A stretch of DNA of 64,000 nt. Source: JAWKZG01 sp041396125 (GTDB taxonomy: Bacteria; Pseudomonadota; Gammaproteobacteria; Competibacterales; Competibacteraceae). This document shows positions 16,597 through 27,118 of the stretch, piece after piece (position 1 is the first letter of the stretch; every line of letters starts with the position of its first letter). Made by a program: the position numbers and the translations under genes. Location: assembly GCA_041396125.1 (NCBI GenBank), contig JAWKZG010000003.1:318954-382953 (forward strand), given 5' to 3'. Under the pieces are notes generated by a model that was not told the DNA's origin, ran no database searches, and worked only from the letters and a program-made list of their open reading frames with translations.

Positions 16597-18297
16597 TCAT
16601 TTCAGGTCACGGCTGCGGGAAATACTGTAACTCAGGCCAATCACCGGCAATAAGCCAACCAGCACAATCAAGAGCGCTGCCAGCGCAGACTGCTCCAGCA
16701 ATTCGTCCGAGGCAAACTGGTACACATGGGTCGCCAGCGTATCGAAATTAAACGGCCGCAGCACCAGGGTCGCCGGCAGCTCTTTCATGCAATCGACGAA
16801 CACGACCAGCGCTGCCGTCAGCAAGCCACCACGAATCAGCGGCAGATGAACGCGGCGCAACGTGAACATGGGCCCATGCCCCAGCGAACGCGACGCCATA
16901 TCCATGGAAGGCGTGACTTTAGCCAGACTGGATTCAACCGCACCTAGGGCTACAGCCAGAAACCGTACAACATAGGCGAACAGAATTGCGAATACGGTGC
17001 CACTGAGCAATAAGCCGGTACTGACGCCGAACAGATCACGCATCCAGCCATCGATAGTATTATCGAAACGGCTGAGCGGAATCATCACACCAATTGCCAG
17101 CACGGCGCCCGGCATCGCGTAGCCCAAGCCGGCCAGACGTACCGCACCAGTCAACCAGCGGTTATTGTTCAGACGCCGGCTATAGGCCAGGAAAATTCCG
17201 ATCAGCAACGCCAGCACAGCAGCCGTGAACGACAGCATGATACTGTTCAGCGCATAGGTTCGAAATTCTGCCGTCCAGGATTGCTCAAAATACCCTATGG
17301 CATACCATACCAGCACCCCGGCCGGCACCAAAAACCCCAGTACCAGCGGTAACATACACACCAGCAGTGCCAGCGTAACGCGCCAGCCACGCAGGGCATA
17401 ACCTGGCAGTCGCTGAAACCGGCGATTGCCCTGATAATGCGCCTGCCGTCGCCGCCCCAAGCGCTCCAGCATGATCAGTATCGCGACAAAAATCAGCATG
17501 ACACTGGCAATCTGTGCGCCACCACCCAAATTACCCATACCGAGCCAGACATCGTATAAGCCTGCGGTAAGATTACGCACGGCAAAGTAATCGACGGTAC
17601 CGAAGTCATTCATGACTTCCATTAAAACCAGTGCCAGGCCAACGGCAATAGCAGGTCGGGCTAGAGGCAGTGATATCCGGAAAAAACTTGACCAGGCGTT
17701 GTGTCCGAGCACGCGGGCGGCATCCAGCATATAAGGCGACTGTTCCATAAACGCCGCCCGCGCCAGCATATACACGTAAGGGTACATGACCAGCGTCATC
17801 ATACTGATCGCACCACCCAGACTGCGAATTTCGGGAAACCAGTAGTCGGCTTTGCTCTGCCAGCCAAACCAGGCGCGCAATGTAGACTGCACCAGACCGG
17901 CGTATTCCAGTAAATCGGTATAGGTATAAGCGATGACATAAGCCGGTACTGCAAATGGCAGTAACAACGCCCATTCGAACAGACCACGTCCCGGAAACCG
18001 ACACATGGTAACCAGCCAGGCCGTTGCCACCCCCAATATCAGGGTACCGACGCCAACGCCCAGCAACAGAAACAGCGTAGTTCGTAAATAGCCCGGCAGG
18101 ACTGTGGCACTCAGATGCGGCCAGATATTTTCTTCCGGCGCCAGCGCTAACAGCAAGATTGAAATAACCGGCAAAGCTACCAGTAAAGCAGCCGCCAATG
18201 CCCCCAGCAGCCAGGGATTACGCCACTGACCGGAACTACTGATACCAGTATCCGGCCAGTGGCGAACCAGCGTTGCCGTACCGGCTTGCTGGCTCAT
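16597..18297 (-). CDS. fbpB: Iron(III) ABC transporter permease (FbpB type)
   Basis: Inner-membrane permease of a ferric-iron ABC importer, 566 residues, a duplicated two-domain form with about twelve spans. Each half carries an EAA-type cytoplasmic loop: DAARVLGHNAWSSFFRISLP followed by LARPAIAVG in the first, and MASRSLGHGPMFTLRRVHLP followed by LIRGG in the second. These match FbpB/SfuB proteins. The gene follows the binding-protein gene by 18 bases in one Fur-regulated unit. No ATPase gene (fbpC) is present: after the permease comes a terminator and then fur. The ATPase must be shared or encoded elsewhere. Other anions are conceivable substrates, but the partner protein has the ferric-binding Tyr pair. 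Confidence 0.9.
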   Translation of the reverse strand: MSQQAGTATLVRHWPDTGISSSGQWRNPWLLGALAAALLVALPVISILLLALAPEENIWPHLSATVLPGYLRTTLFLLLGVGVGTLILGVATAWLVTMCRFPGRGLFEWALLLPFAVPAYVIAYTYTDLLEYAGLVQSTLRAWFGWQSKADYWFPEIRSLGGAISMMTLVMYPYVYMLARAAFMEQSPYMLDAARVLGHNAWSSFFRISLPLARPAIAVGLALVLMEVMNDFGTVDYFAVRNLTAGLYDVWLGMGNLGGGAQIASVMLIFVAILIMLERLGRRRQAHYQGNRRFQRLPGYALRGWRVTLALLVCMLPLVLGFLVPAGVLVWYAIGYFEQSWTAEFRTYALNSIMLSFTAAVLALLIGIFLAYSRRLNNNRWLTGAVRLAGLGYAMPGAVLAIGVMIPLSRFDNTIDGWMRDLFGVSTGLLLSGTVFAILFAYVVRFLAVALGAVESSLAKVTPSMDMASRSLGHGPMFTLRRVHLPLIRGGLLTAALVVFVDCMKELPATLVLRPFNFDTLATHVYQFASDELLEQSALAALLIVLVGLLPVIGLSYSISRSRDLK

Positions 18298-18315
18298 GCT
18301 TTTTGCGTCTTATAA

Positions 18316-19338
18316 TCAGTCGTCAAAACCAACTCGATCCACCATAAGAATAGCCGCTTTACGATTTTGGGAAACAGTCGCCAGCGGTAATTCATCAATT
18401 TTAAATTCGCCCCAGGATTGCAGCAGATCAGGCCAGGTAACACCGGGTTTGACCGGGTATTCAAAATTCTGTCTGGCGTATATTTGCTGCGCCTGATCGT
18501 CGCTGAGGAATTCCATTAGCTTGATCGCATTTTCTTTGTTCGGTGCGCTCTGCGTCAAGGCCATCCCGCTGATATTGACGTGGGTGCCGCGATCGCTCTG
18601 GTTGGGGAAGACCACATTGACAGCTTCAGCCCAGGCTTTCTGCTCCTCGTTGTGCAGCATCAGGCCAATATAGTAATTATTGATAACGGCGATATCGCAC
18701 TCGCCCTCTTTGATCGCTTTTACCTGGGCCCGGTCGTTGCCTTGCGGTTTGCGCGCCAGGTTATTTTTAACCCCGGTCAGCCACTGTTCGGCCTGTTCCT
18801 CGCCATGATGTGCAATCATGGATGCCAGCAGCGCTACATTATAGACATGCTTGCCGCTGCGACTGCAGATCTTGCCCTGCCATTGCGGATCGGCCAGATC
18901 CTCATAGCTCTGAATAGCCCCTTCCGCTACTCGATCCTTGGATGCAGCAATCAGACGGGCGCGCAGCGTTAGGCCAAACCAGTGTCCGGCAGGATCGCGG
19001 AATTGGGATGGAATATTCTGTTCCAGCACGGCATCACTGACCGCTTGCGTGACACCCGCATCGACGGCTTCCTGCAAACGGCCAATATCAACGGTGACAA
19101 TCAGGTCTGCCGGACTGTTGCGACCTTCCTGCTTGAGCCGTTCGATCAGGCCTTTATCATCGAAAACCACATTGACATCAATGCCGGTTTCCTTGGTAAA
19201 AGCATCGAATAGCGGTTCGACCAAAAAAGGCTGACGGTAAGAATATACATTGACTTCGCCATCGGCCCAAACAGCGGATGACGACAGCAGCGCCGCCGTG
19301 CTGCAAAACCCAAGCAATACTTTCTGCAAATGTTTCAT
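18316..19338 (-). CDS. fbpA: Periplasmic Fe(III)-binding protein (FbpA/FutA type)
   Basis: Captures ferric iron in the periplasm and delivers it to the permease. Signal peptide MKHLQKVLLGFCSTAALLSS then AVWA before DGEVNVYSYRQPFL, the standard start of mature FbpA proteins. The adjacent tyrosines of VINNYYIGLML correspond to the iron-binding pair of this family. 340 residues, type II periplasmic-binding fold. A sigma-70 promoter with TATAAT directly followed by a Fur box lies upstream, so expression should rise under iron limitation. The family also contains thiosulfate and spermidine binders, but the Tyr pair and the Fur box argue for iron. Confidence 0.92.
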   Translation of the reverse strand: MKHLQKVLLGFCSTAALLSSSAVWADGEVNVYSYRQPFLVEPLFDAFTKETGIDVNVVFDDKGLIERLKQEGRNSPADLIVTVDIGRLQEAVDAGVTQAVSDAVLEQNIPSQFRDPAGHWFGLTLRARLIAASKDRVAEGAIQSYEDLADPQWQGKICSRSGKHVYNVALLASMIAHHGEEQAEQWLTGVKNNLARKPQGNDRAQVKAIKEGECDIAVINNYYIGLMLHNEEQKAWAEAVNVVFPNQSDRGTHVNISGMALTQSAPNKENAIKLMEFLSDDQAQQIYARQNFEYPVKPGVTWPDLLQSWGEFKIDELPLATVSQNRKAAILMVDRVGFDD

Positions 19339-19418
19339 ACAATAAACACTCCTTTATGTATTAAAGATATGGAGATAACGAACAGGTAACAGGACTCGGA
19401 GAACAACAAAAGAATACA

Positions 19419-19437
19419 AATGCGTATGATTCTCATT
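19419..19437 (-). promoter_or_regulatory. Fur box upstream of fbpA
   Basis: The minus strand reads AATGAGAATCATACGCATT, a good match to the 19-bp Fur consensus (AATGATAATCATT core). It starts directly after the -10 hexamer, so Fe-Fur binding would cover the transcription start. Confidence 0.85.
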
Positions 19438-19438
19438 T

Positions 19439-19466
19439 ATTATAAAGCGATAACAGGCAAGGTCAA
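19439..19466 (-). promoter_or_regulatory. Sigma-70 promoter of fbpA-fbpB
   Basis: Minus strand TTGACC (19466-19461), a 16-base spacer and a perfect TATAAT (19444-19439), with the Fur box just downstream and the fbpA start codon at 19338. Confidence 0.8.
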
Positions 19467-19570
19467 TAGGGTAAATATGAGAATATCCTCACTTACAGCC
19501 CTGGCCAGGCGCGGTAAACTGTGCCGGGTTTCATTGCACTAAACGACGTCACAACGACATGTGATCACTC

Positions 19571-19945
19571 ATGGCTAAAATTTTTCTTCTTGCAGGCAGT
19601 ATTGCCGCTGCGCTGGCCGTTGCGCTAGGCGCTTTCGGAGCGCATGGTTTACGGCATAAGCTGGAGGCGGATTTATTAGCGGTGTATCAGACCGGTGTGC
19701 AGTATCATTTTTATCACGCGCTGGGTTTGCTGGTAATCGGCGTACTGAGCATGCAACTGCCGGAGTCTGCTCTCCTGCGCTGGGCAGGCCTACTGATGCT
19801 GCTCGGTATCGTACTTTTTTCCGGCAGCCTGTATCTGCTGGCTATCAGCGGTATACGCTGGTTGGGTGCAGTCACACCAATCGGCGGTATCGCTTTTATC
19901 AGCGCCTGGTTGCTCATGGCAATAGCCCTCTGGAAAGCCGTATAA
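19571..19945 (+). CDS. DUF423 small membrane protein (YgdD type)
   Basis: 124-residue inner-membrane protein with four predicted spans. The N-terminal ALGAFGAHGLRHKLEADLLAVYQ followed by GVQYHFYHALGLL, and the C-terminal LGAVTPIGGIAFISAWLLMA, are the signature stretches of DUF423. The function is unknown; the conserved polar YHFYHALG segment in the membrane is the likely active part. It stands alone between the iron locus and an SDR gene on the plus strand. Start ATG 19571 gives the normal family length. Confidence 0.88.
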   Translation: MAKIFLLAGSIAAALAVALGAFGAHGLRHKLEADLLAVYQTGVQYHFYHALGLLVIGVLSMQLPESALLRWAGLLMLLGIVLFSGSLYLLAISGIRWLGAVTPIGGIAFISAWLLMAIALWKAV

Positions 19946-20015
19946 AACACGACCGACGCGCTGTTACCCGGTGCGCTTCAACTCACATCCAATGGCACCC
20001 TGACAGGGTTACTAT

Positions 20016-20846
20016 ATGACAGTTAAAAGCATTCTGATTACGGGCTGCTCGTCCGGTATTGGTTATTGCGCCGCGCAGGGTTTGCACGCCCGTGGCTATC
20101 GGGTCTTCGCGACCGCACGTAAAGCGGCGGATGTCGCCCGCCTGCAAGAAGAGGGACTGGAAAGCCTGCAGCTGGATCTGAACGATTCGGACTCGATCCA
20201 GTCCTGTCTGGAGACTATCCTGGAACGCACCGGCGGCACCCTGGATGCCTTATTCAACAACGCCGCATTTGGTCAGACCGGTGCGGTCGAAGATCTACGC
20301 CGCGAGGTATTGCGGGCGCAATTTGAGACTAATCTGTTTGGCACCCATGAATTGACCTGTCTGGTCTTGCCAGTGATGCGTCGGCAAGGCCATGGCCGCA
20401 TCATACAAAACAGCTCGGTGCTGGGTCTGGTAACTATGCCATTTCGGGGTGCATACAGTGCCAGTAAGTTCGCGCTGGAGGGATTAACCGATACCTTGCG
20501 AATGGAGCTGCGCGGCAGCCCTATCCATGTCAGCCTGATCGAGCCTGGCCCGATTCTGACCCGGTTTCGGGCCAATTCACTGGAGCTGTTCAAACGCAAT
20601 ATTGATTTTGAGCACAGCCCGTTTCAGGAGACCTATCGCGCCACTCTGCAGCGCCTGGAAAAAACAGGGGCGGCCGTACCTTTCACCTTAACGCCTGAGG
20701 CTGTTTTGAAAAAACTGCTTCATGCGCTCGAAAGCCCGCGTCCGAAAGCCCGCTATTACGTTACGGTACCGACCTATTTATTCGCTTATCTGCGCCGGCT
20801 GCTGCCAACCGGTTTACTGGATAGCGTGGTTGCTAATCGGGCCTGA
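20016..20846 (+). CDS. Classical short-chain dehydrogenase/reductase
   Basis: NAD(P)-dependent oxidoreductase of the classical SDR family, 276 residues. Cofactor motif TGCSSGIGYCAA near residue 9, structural NNAAFGQTGA, catalytic Ser in NSSVLGLV and the Tyr-Lys pair in YSASKFALEGL. The Arg in FATARKAADV right after strand 2 suggests NADP(H) preference. The C-terminal extension (YYVTVPTYLFAYLRRLLP, then GLLD) is typical of SDRs close to retinol-dehydrogenase-like bacterial enzymes acting on hydrophobic alcohols or ketones. Substrate unknown; nearby genes give no pathway clue. Confidence 0.88.
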   Translation: MTVKSILITGCSSGIGYCAAQGLHARGYRVFATARKAADVARLQEEGLESLQLDLNDSDSIQSCLETILERTGGTLDALFNNAAFGQTGAVEDLRREVLRAQFETNLFGTHELTCLVLPVMRRQGHGRIIQNSSVLGLVTMPFRGAYSASKFALEGLTDTLRMELRGSPIHVSLIEPGPILTRFRANSLELFKRNIDFEHSPFQETYRATLQRLEKTGAAVPFTLTPEAVLKKLLHALESPRPKARYYVTVPTYLFAYLRRLLPTGLLDSVVANRA

Positions 20847-20905
20847 AACTTACTCCCCGAACCAATACTCGGGCGCTTTTTAAACACGTATTTATTTAAA
20901 AAAAT

Positions 20906-21220
20906 TCAATCGTTATCGGAGTAGAGATCATACAATGCGGCCAGGGCAACGGCCCGTGCCCAGGGCACCCGTATCGCCCCTTCTACATACCCGCGGATCA
21001 GCGTTAACGCCCACTCCAGCCGCTTATCGTCCAATACCCGCAGGTCGGCAAAACGCAGCAAACGCGCTTGATCCAGATGTATACTGGCATACACTGTCGC
21101 CAAGGTTCGGGCGGAAAGAGAACCACGCGCTTCCGCTGTACACCAGCGATAGGCACAGCGCTCTGCTTCCGCAGCGCGCTGTGTGAGATTATCCAAAACT
21201 GGCCTATGATCTTGACTCAT
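20906..21220 (-). CDS. Hypothetical small protein
   Basis: 104 residues, mostly helical by composition, with no signal peptide or membrane span. Two features stand out: the N-terminal RAAEAERCAYRWCTAEARG with two Cys, and the acidic end YDLYSDND. I do not recognise the family. It reads toward the SDR gene and away from the UxaA-family gene, with 117 bases between its start and that gene's start, room for divergent promoters. The plus-strand frame that overlaps it is only a 5' extension of the UxaA gene and lacks family similarity there. Coding is supported by an uninterrupted frame that exactly fills the gap; confidence is moderate. Confidence 0.5.
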   Translation of the reverse strand: MSQDHRPVLDNLTQRAAEAERCAYRWCTAEARGSLSARTLATVYASIHLDQARLLRFADLRVLDDKRLEWALTLIRGYVEGAIRVPWARAVALAALYDLYSDND

Positions 21221-21337
21221 GCGGCGATTACCTTCGGAACTCGCATTTTGCCTAGTCCCGCATCGATTGCTTACCTGATAACATTAGTCGAAAATTTGCA
21301 AAATGCGAGCTTAGTTAACACCACTAAAGGTTTTTTC

Positions 21338-24060
21338 ATGCCACAAGAATTTGATTTTTCAAATGCCGGCCGCCTTCCGATGGATGGCGATAATGTCGCT
21401 ATCGCAACACGACGGCTGGACGCCGGTAGCGTCATCCATTACCAGGGACAGCAACTGCAGCTGTCGCATACTGTGATGGAAGGCCACCGTTTCGTACTGC
21501 ACCCCATCGCCGAGGGTGAATCGCTGTTGAGTTGGGGGCTGCCATTTGGCCATGCTTTGCGTGCTATCGCTCCGGGCGAGTATGTCTGCAACACTAAAAT
21601 TCTGAACACACTGCGGCATCGCAGCATTGATTTCGAACTGCCAAGTGCGCCGAATTTCAGTGATCATATGCAGCGCTATGAACTGAGTCCGGAACAATTC
21701 CAGGCCGCCGAGCAAGTGCCGCCGCACCCGCAGGCACGCACATTTATGGGCTATGCCCGTGATGGTAGCCGCGGAGTAGGCACTCGCAATATGATCGTCA
21801 TACTGGCGGTCAGCTCTCTAACCGGCAGCTTTGCCCGTGCCCTGGAACAGCGTTTTCGCGACCGGCTGCATGATTACCCGAATGTGGATGGTGTTGTTGC
21901 CATTGCCCACACCGAAGGCGGCGGACGGGATACACCCAATAACCGGGACTTGTTACTGCGCACCCTGGCAGGTTTTATGGTGCACTCCAACTGCGCTGCT
22001 GTATTAGCTGTGGATTATGGCAGTGAGCCGGTCAATGGCGCGAGTCTGCGCGAGTTCATGCAGGCCAATGGCTATCCGCTGGACCAGGTAACCCATCGGT
22101 TTCTGAGCCTGGATCGCGATTTTCACAGCATGCTGGAAACAGCAGCCAGCCAGATCGAACAGTGGCTCCCTGAGGTCAATGCGATTACTCGCAGCGAACA
22201 GTCGGTCGCACACCTGAAACTGGCTCTGCAGTGCGGTGGCTCGGATGCATTTTCTGGTATTTCCGGTAATGCCCTGGCCGGTTGGGTGGCGAAAGAAACC
22301 ATCAAAAACGGCGGCAGCGCCAATCTGGCCGAAACCGATGAGCTGATCGGTGCCGAGCCTTATGTCCTTGCCAAGGTTCGCGATATAGATACAGCCCGCT
22401 CGTTTCTGGACAAGATTGAGAATTTCAAGGAACGCGCTCGCTGGCACGGCCATTCCGCCGAAGGCAATCCGTCTGGCGGCAACCAGTTTCGCGGTCTGTA
22501 CAATATCGCGCTGAAATCAATTGGCGCTGCCCGCAAAAAAGACCCCGAAGTACGCCTGGATTATGTCATCGATTACGCTCAGCCGATGCGCGAATCCGGT
22601 TATTATTTTATGGACAGTCCGGGCAATGATCTGGAAAGTATCGCCGGTCAGGTCGCAGCTGGAGCCAACCTGATTCTGTTCATTACGGGGAATGGCTCCA
22701 TCACCAATTTCCCTTTTGTGCCAACCTTGAAATTCGTCACTACCTCCGGCCGCTGGCAGATGCTGGCCAATGAGATGGATGTCAACGCAGGCCGCTACCA
22801 GGACGGTATGCCGATGGATGAACTCGGTATGGAAACGTTCGAGCTGGCGTTAAAAATCGCGTCCGGCCAACGTAGTCTTGGTGAACAGGCGGGGCATGCC
22901 CAGGTTTCGATCTGGCGCGACTGGCGCCAGACTGAAGGCGGCCATGTAGAAGAGATTCTGCACCGCCCGGCACCCTCTGGCCAGGCTTTGCCGGTACGCC
23001 CCAGTGATCCTGTCGATGCTCGTTTTCGTGCTTATCGTACCCAGCAGGGCTATGCCAGTGACCGTATCGGGCTGGTAGTACCGACCAGTCTTTGCTCCGG
23101 TCAGGTCGCCCGCATGCTGGCCGAGAAGCTTAACCGGCAACACCTGCAGGGCAAAACCAGCGCTACCGACAAGATATCCCGTTATGTTGCCCTGGTACAC
23201 ACCGAAGGCTGCGGTGCTGCGCCAGGCTATTCGCAGAACCTGTATTTACGCACGGTATTAGGCCACATCAATCACCCCATCGTCGCCAAGGGCCTGTTTC
23301 TGGAGCACGGCTGTGAGCAGACGCATAATGACGCAATGCGCCATTACCTGGATGAGTCAGGTCTGGATATCGAACACCTGGGCTGGGCCAGCGTGCAGTT
23401 GGACGGCGGCATTGTCAATGTTATGGATAAAGCCGCTGATTGGTTTTGCCGATCAGCTTGAAACGATGCCAGATCGCGTGGCGGAAACCGTCGGCCTGGA
23501 ACATCTGCGACTTGGTCTGGGCAGTGTGGGCAGAATGTAGCGTGAACAGCGCGCAAAGTCTGGCGTTACTGGCACAACAGGTTGTAAATGCAGGTGGCCT
23601 GATCGTGATTCCGGCTAACGCCAGCCTGCTGCAGAATACAGCATTTCGGCAGACGCTTTTGCTTGATCCGGAGAATATCTCGCCCACGCTGGCCTACGGC
23701 CAGGCTGCCCCCGGACAAGGTTTGCATATTATGGAAACGCCGACCGATCATGCCGTGGAAACATTGACTGGTTTGGGTGCAACCGGGGTCGAGGTAATTC
23801 TGACACATCAGACAGGCCCCTTATTGCAGGCCCATCCGATGATACCGGTGCTGCAGGTCAGTGCCGATCCAGACACACAGCAGCGCTATCAGAATGATCT
23901 GGATCTGCAGCTGGATGCCGCTGAAAAGAGCGCGCTAAATACGGAAAAGCTGCTGGCCAAAGTGCTGGCAGTGGCCTCAGGCGACTACACTCCCCGTCTG
24001 CTGGCCCAAGGCAATACGGACTTTCAGTTGACGCGCGGCTTGCTGGGATTATCGCTTTAG
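21338..24060 (+). CDS. Long UxaA-family hydro-lyase with internal duplication, frameshifted twice
   Basis: Member of the altronate/galactarate dehydratase family, which removes water from sugar acids with a metal cofactor. Order of parts: N-terminal SAF-like domain (residues 1-110), UxaA N-part from GYARDGSRGVGTRNMIVIL with IAHTEGGG, UxaA C-part with LQCGGSDAFSGISGNALAGW and DSPGNDLESIAGQVAAGANL, then a second N-part copy with LVVPTSLCSGQVARML and VHTEGCGAAPGYSQN, and a last C-domain. The frame stops at 23461, but the protein continues as DQLETMPDRVAETVGLEHLR (extra T in TTTT 23444-23447) and SVNSAQSLALLAQQV (extra base near 23538). Rejoined length is about 906 residues. ATG 21338 has AAGG upstream. 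The sugar acid is unknown; a KDGal kinase gene (dgoK) lies 23 kb away. Confidence 0.75.
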
Positions 24061-24085
24061 CATAACGATAACCACCTGGAGGCGT

Positions 24086-25993
24086 TTAGCCGGACATCTG
24101 CCGCTGGCGGATATCCTCGGCATCTTCCTCTGGGTGGGCACCGCAGTACCCCGCTACAGTCTCGCGTAAAAGCTCATCGATGAGAGTGTAATCGAAGTGC
24201 TTCGAGGCCTGTGTCAGGCGCTCAAGCGTGCGCTGCACTTGCAGCCAAGGCAGGCTTTCTTCATGTGCACGCTTGATCATGGGATGATCAGTAGGTTCAT
24301 TAACATCACCGATCAACAGCTCTTCATGCAGCTTTTCGCCGGAGCGTAATCCGGTAAAAACAATCTCGATATCGCCATCAGGATTGTGCTCATCACGCAG
24401 TCGCAAACCGGACAGTTCAATCAGGCGTCGTGCCAGATCAACGATCTTCACCGGTTCGCCCATGTCCAGCAAAAAAACTTCGCCACCTTGTGCCATCGAA
24501 CCGGCCTGGATCACGAGTTGTGCAGCCTCCGGGATGGTCATGAGGTAACGAGTAACTTCGGGATCCAGACCGTTACGGGCCCCTTCAGCGAATCTGTTCA
24601 CGAAACAGAGGTACAACCGAACCGACGACGCCAGTACGTTGCCAAACCGGACAATACAAAACCGGGTTCGATAGGCCTGTCTGGTCATTCCCTGCAGTAC
24701 CAGTTCTGCCAGACGCTTGGTCGCGCCCATCACATTGCTGGGCCGCACGGCTTTATCAGTAGAGATGAAGACAAATGTTTCAACATTAGTCTCGGCAGCG
24801 GCCAGTGCGGTGTAATACGTGCCGAAAATATTGTTCTGCACACCTTCGATTGGATTTGCCTCGACAATCGTTACATGCTTATACGCTGCCGTGTGGTAAA
24901 CCGTTTGCACCCGGTATTGCTGCATGATGATTTTCATGCGCTTGCGATGACTGATCGAACCCAGCACGGCAATCAATTCGGGGGGATGAGCTAAGCTTTT
25001 GCAGAGCGTACGCAGTTCCTGCTCAATCCGGTATAAAGCGAATTCTGAAACTTCAAACAACACCAGCCGGCGTGGGCCAAGCTGGATGATCTGACGGCAT
25101 AATTCGGTGCCGATTGAACCGCCAGCTCCTGTGACCAGAACGGCTTTGTTGCGTATGCATGCTGCCAATAATACGGGATGCGGCTTGATTGGATCCCGTC
25201 CCAGAATGTCCTCTACATCCACTGCACGCAGATCGTCGATGCGTTTCGTACCGCTGGCCAGTTCGGTCAGGCTGGGCATGACCATCAGGCGCACAGGCAA
25301 ACCGGTCAGGCGTGACAGGATATTGCGCCGTTGCCGCCTCGAAGCTGACGGAATAGCCAGTAATACGGCCTCGGCTTGATTACGTTCAAGCAGACGTGCC
25401 AACTGATCGGGAGCAGATACTTTCAGCCCCAGCACGACACTGCCCTGCAATTCAGTGTTATCGTCAACAAACGCTACCGGGCTGTATTCCGGATCGTGCC
25501 TCAGTGCCATCGCCAATTGCACTCCCGCGACCCCAGCACCATAGATAATCACTCGGTTTACGAATCCCGTCACCGGCAAACCGACGCAATAAATAATCTC
25601 TTAACAAGAGCCGGCTACCGCTGATCAGAGCAAACCACAATGAACCAGTAGATGAACCAGACAGAGCGCGGTACCAGCGCTATTCGTAACATTGCCCAGC
25701 TGGCAATCACCAGCAGTACCGCAATCGTCACACCTTTAAAATCGTATAGAATAATTCGTAACCGGCATATCGTAGTACTGACCGATACAGGCCAATCCCC
25801 CAGCAGATGGGCAATACCAGCGCCAGCGAAATAGGCATCAGTAACACAGCCTGCGCCAACATATCTGGCCACCACTCGCCCAAGCGAATAGCAAAAAAGC
25901 CGCCCAGACAGCAACAACGACCACCACGCTATCCAGTACCAATAGCAACAGTCTTCAAAGCGTTCTCAGTAATCCCGTAAAATAATCAATCAT
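24086..25993 (-). CDS. Membrane-anchored nucleotide-sugar 4,6-dehydratase (CapD/WbpM-like), heavily interrupted
   Basis: Makes 4-keto-6-deoxy UDP-sugars for glycan synthesis, most likely UDP-GlcNAc 4,6-dehydratase. The catalytic part is readable: a first Rossmann fold IIYGAGVAGVQLAMAL, then a second with VLVTGAGGSIGTELCRQI, FVFISTDKAVRPSNVMGATKR (Lys in the active-site TDKAV version) and LRSGEKLHEELL. The N-terminal four-helix membrane part is present but scattered over frames: MIDYFTGLLRTL from 25993, an in-frame TGA at 25955, LLLLVLDSVVVVVAVWAAFL, then LGEWWPDMLAQAV, then GVTIAVLLVIASWAMLR and LISGSRLLLRDYLLRRFAG. A further patch near 24590-24640 has compensating shifts (SVVPLFREQI readable off-frame). 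Reconstructed length about 636, as usual for the family. Confidence 0.8.
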
Positions 25994-26043
25994 TACGACA
26001 GACACGAATTTAGTGTTTATGAATTTAATTTATACAGTATAAA

Positions 26044-27118
26044 TTAATACCTTGAACAGACGCTTAATAAAGTTGCTCCTGTTTCACAACCAGCCCCCAA
26101 TCGATATACCAGCCCTAGTAGCGGCAATACCGCCAGCACAGCAATCACGCTATCCCATTGTGGCAGCCGGGAAGCCATCCAGGCGCAGGGCAGTAACCAG
26201 CCGATATTCAGCATGAGCACAGCCAGTGTCACCACAGCATGGCTGTTGCAGCGGCGGGCAGCCCGCTGATAAGCATGGCTGCAATGTGGTTCATACCAGC
26301 GGGCACAGCGGATAATACGGTGTAATAAGGTGTAAGTCGCATCAACCAAGAAGACCGCCAGCAGGATGAATTCAGCCCAGATCGATAGTAATTGCTGTTC
26401 GGCACCGGCCAGCAAACAAACCCCAAGCACATAACCGAGAAAACAGCTTCCGCTGTCACCCATGAAAATACGCGCAGGCGCCCAGTTCAAGAGCAGAAAA
26501 ACCAGCGCTGGCAGCAGCCAGTATAGCCATGACACGGCTAATATCATGCGTGGTTGCCGTCAGCAAAATGAAGGCTAAAGCGACAAAGATGGCCTCACTG
26601 GCGGCCAGTCCATCAATCCCGTCCATAAAGTTATACAGATTGATCAGCCAAACCAGCGCGATAAGCAGTATCAGTTGTTCCCCCCACCACAGTAACGGTG
26701 GCAGACTCGATACCAGATCGACACCCTGCAGGCAGTACAATGCCCAAGCAGCCGCTAGAAACTGCCCAAGCAGACGCCAACTACGCCTTAAAGAATAATA
26801 ATCGTCCAGCAGACCGATACATGCCAGTCCCCCGCCACCATACAACAACGCGTTCAATAAAGCGGAGTCTAGACTTGTGGTGAATTGCAGCCATCCCAAA
26901 CCTAGCGTAAACGCTACCACAACAGCTAAACCGCCACCACGCGGTGTAGGCACACTATGCGAGCTACGGGCATTGGGCAAATCCAGCATCCCGCCACGAT
27001 ACGCCCAACGAGCTATTCCCCAGCTCCCCAGCGCTGAGATCAGCACAATCCCACTCATTGCTATCCAGTTTGACACGCTCTTATTCCTAATGATCTGCTG
27101 TGAGTAAAGTACATTCAC
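26044..27118 (-). CDS. Second initiating glycosyl-1-phosphate transferase (WbpL/WecA family), one frameshift
   Basis: Membrane enzyme loading the first sugar of a repeat unit onto undecaprenyl phosphate. The N-terminal part has TPRGGGLAVVVAFTLG, the Asp-rich IGLLDDYYSLRRSW and the catalytic LINLYNFMDGIDGLAASEA, which is the WbpL/WbcO-type motif seen with QuiNAc or FucNAc donors. The frame then fails at a run of five T (minus strand, 26497-26501). With four T it reads SAGFLLLNWAPARIFMGDSG and joins the C-terminal half. GTG 27118 overlaps the stop of the GT2 gene as GTGA. The CapD-like dehydratase just downstream would provide a matching 6-deoxy-HexNAc precursor, an inference from context. Confidence 0.82.

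Noticed and set aside
21068..21337. N-terminal extension of the UxaA-family protein
   Set aside because: The open frame runs upstream, but the extension has no family similarity, overlaps the opposite hypothetical gene, and ATG 21338 has a ribosome site.
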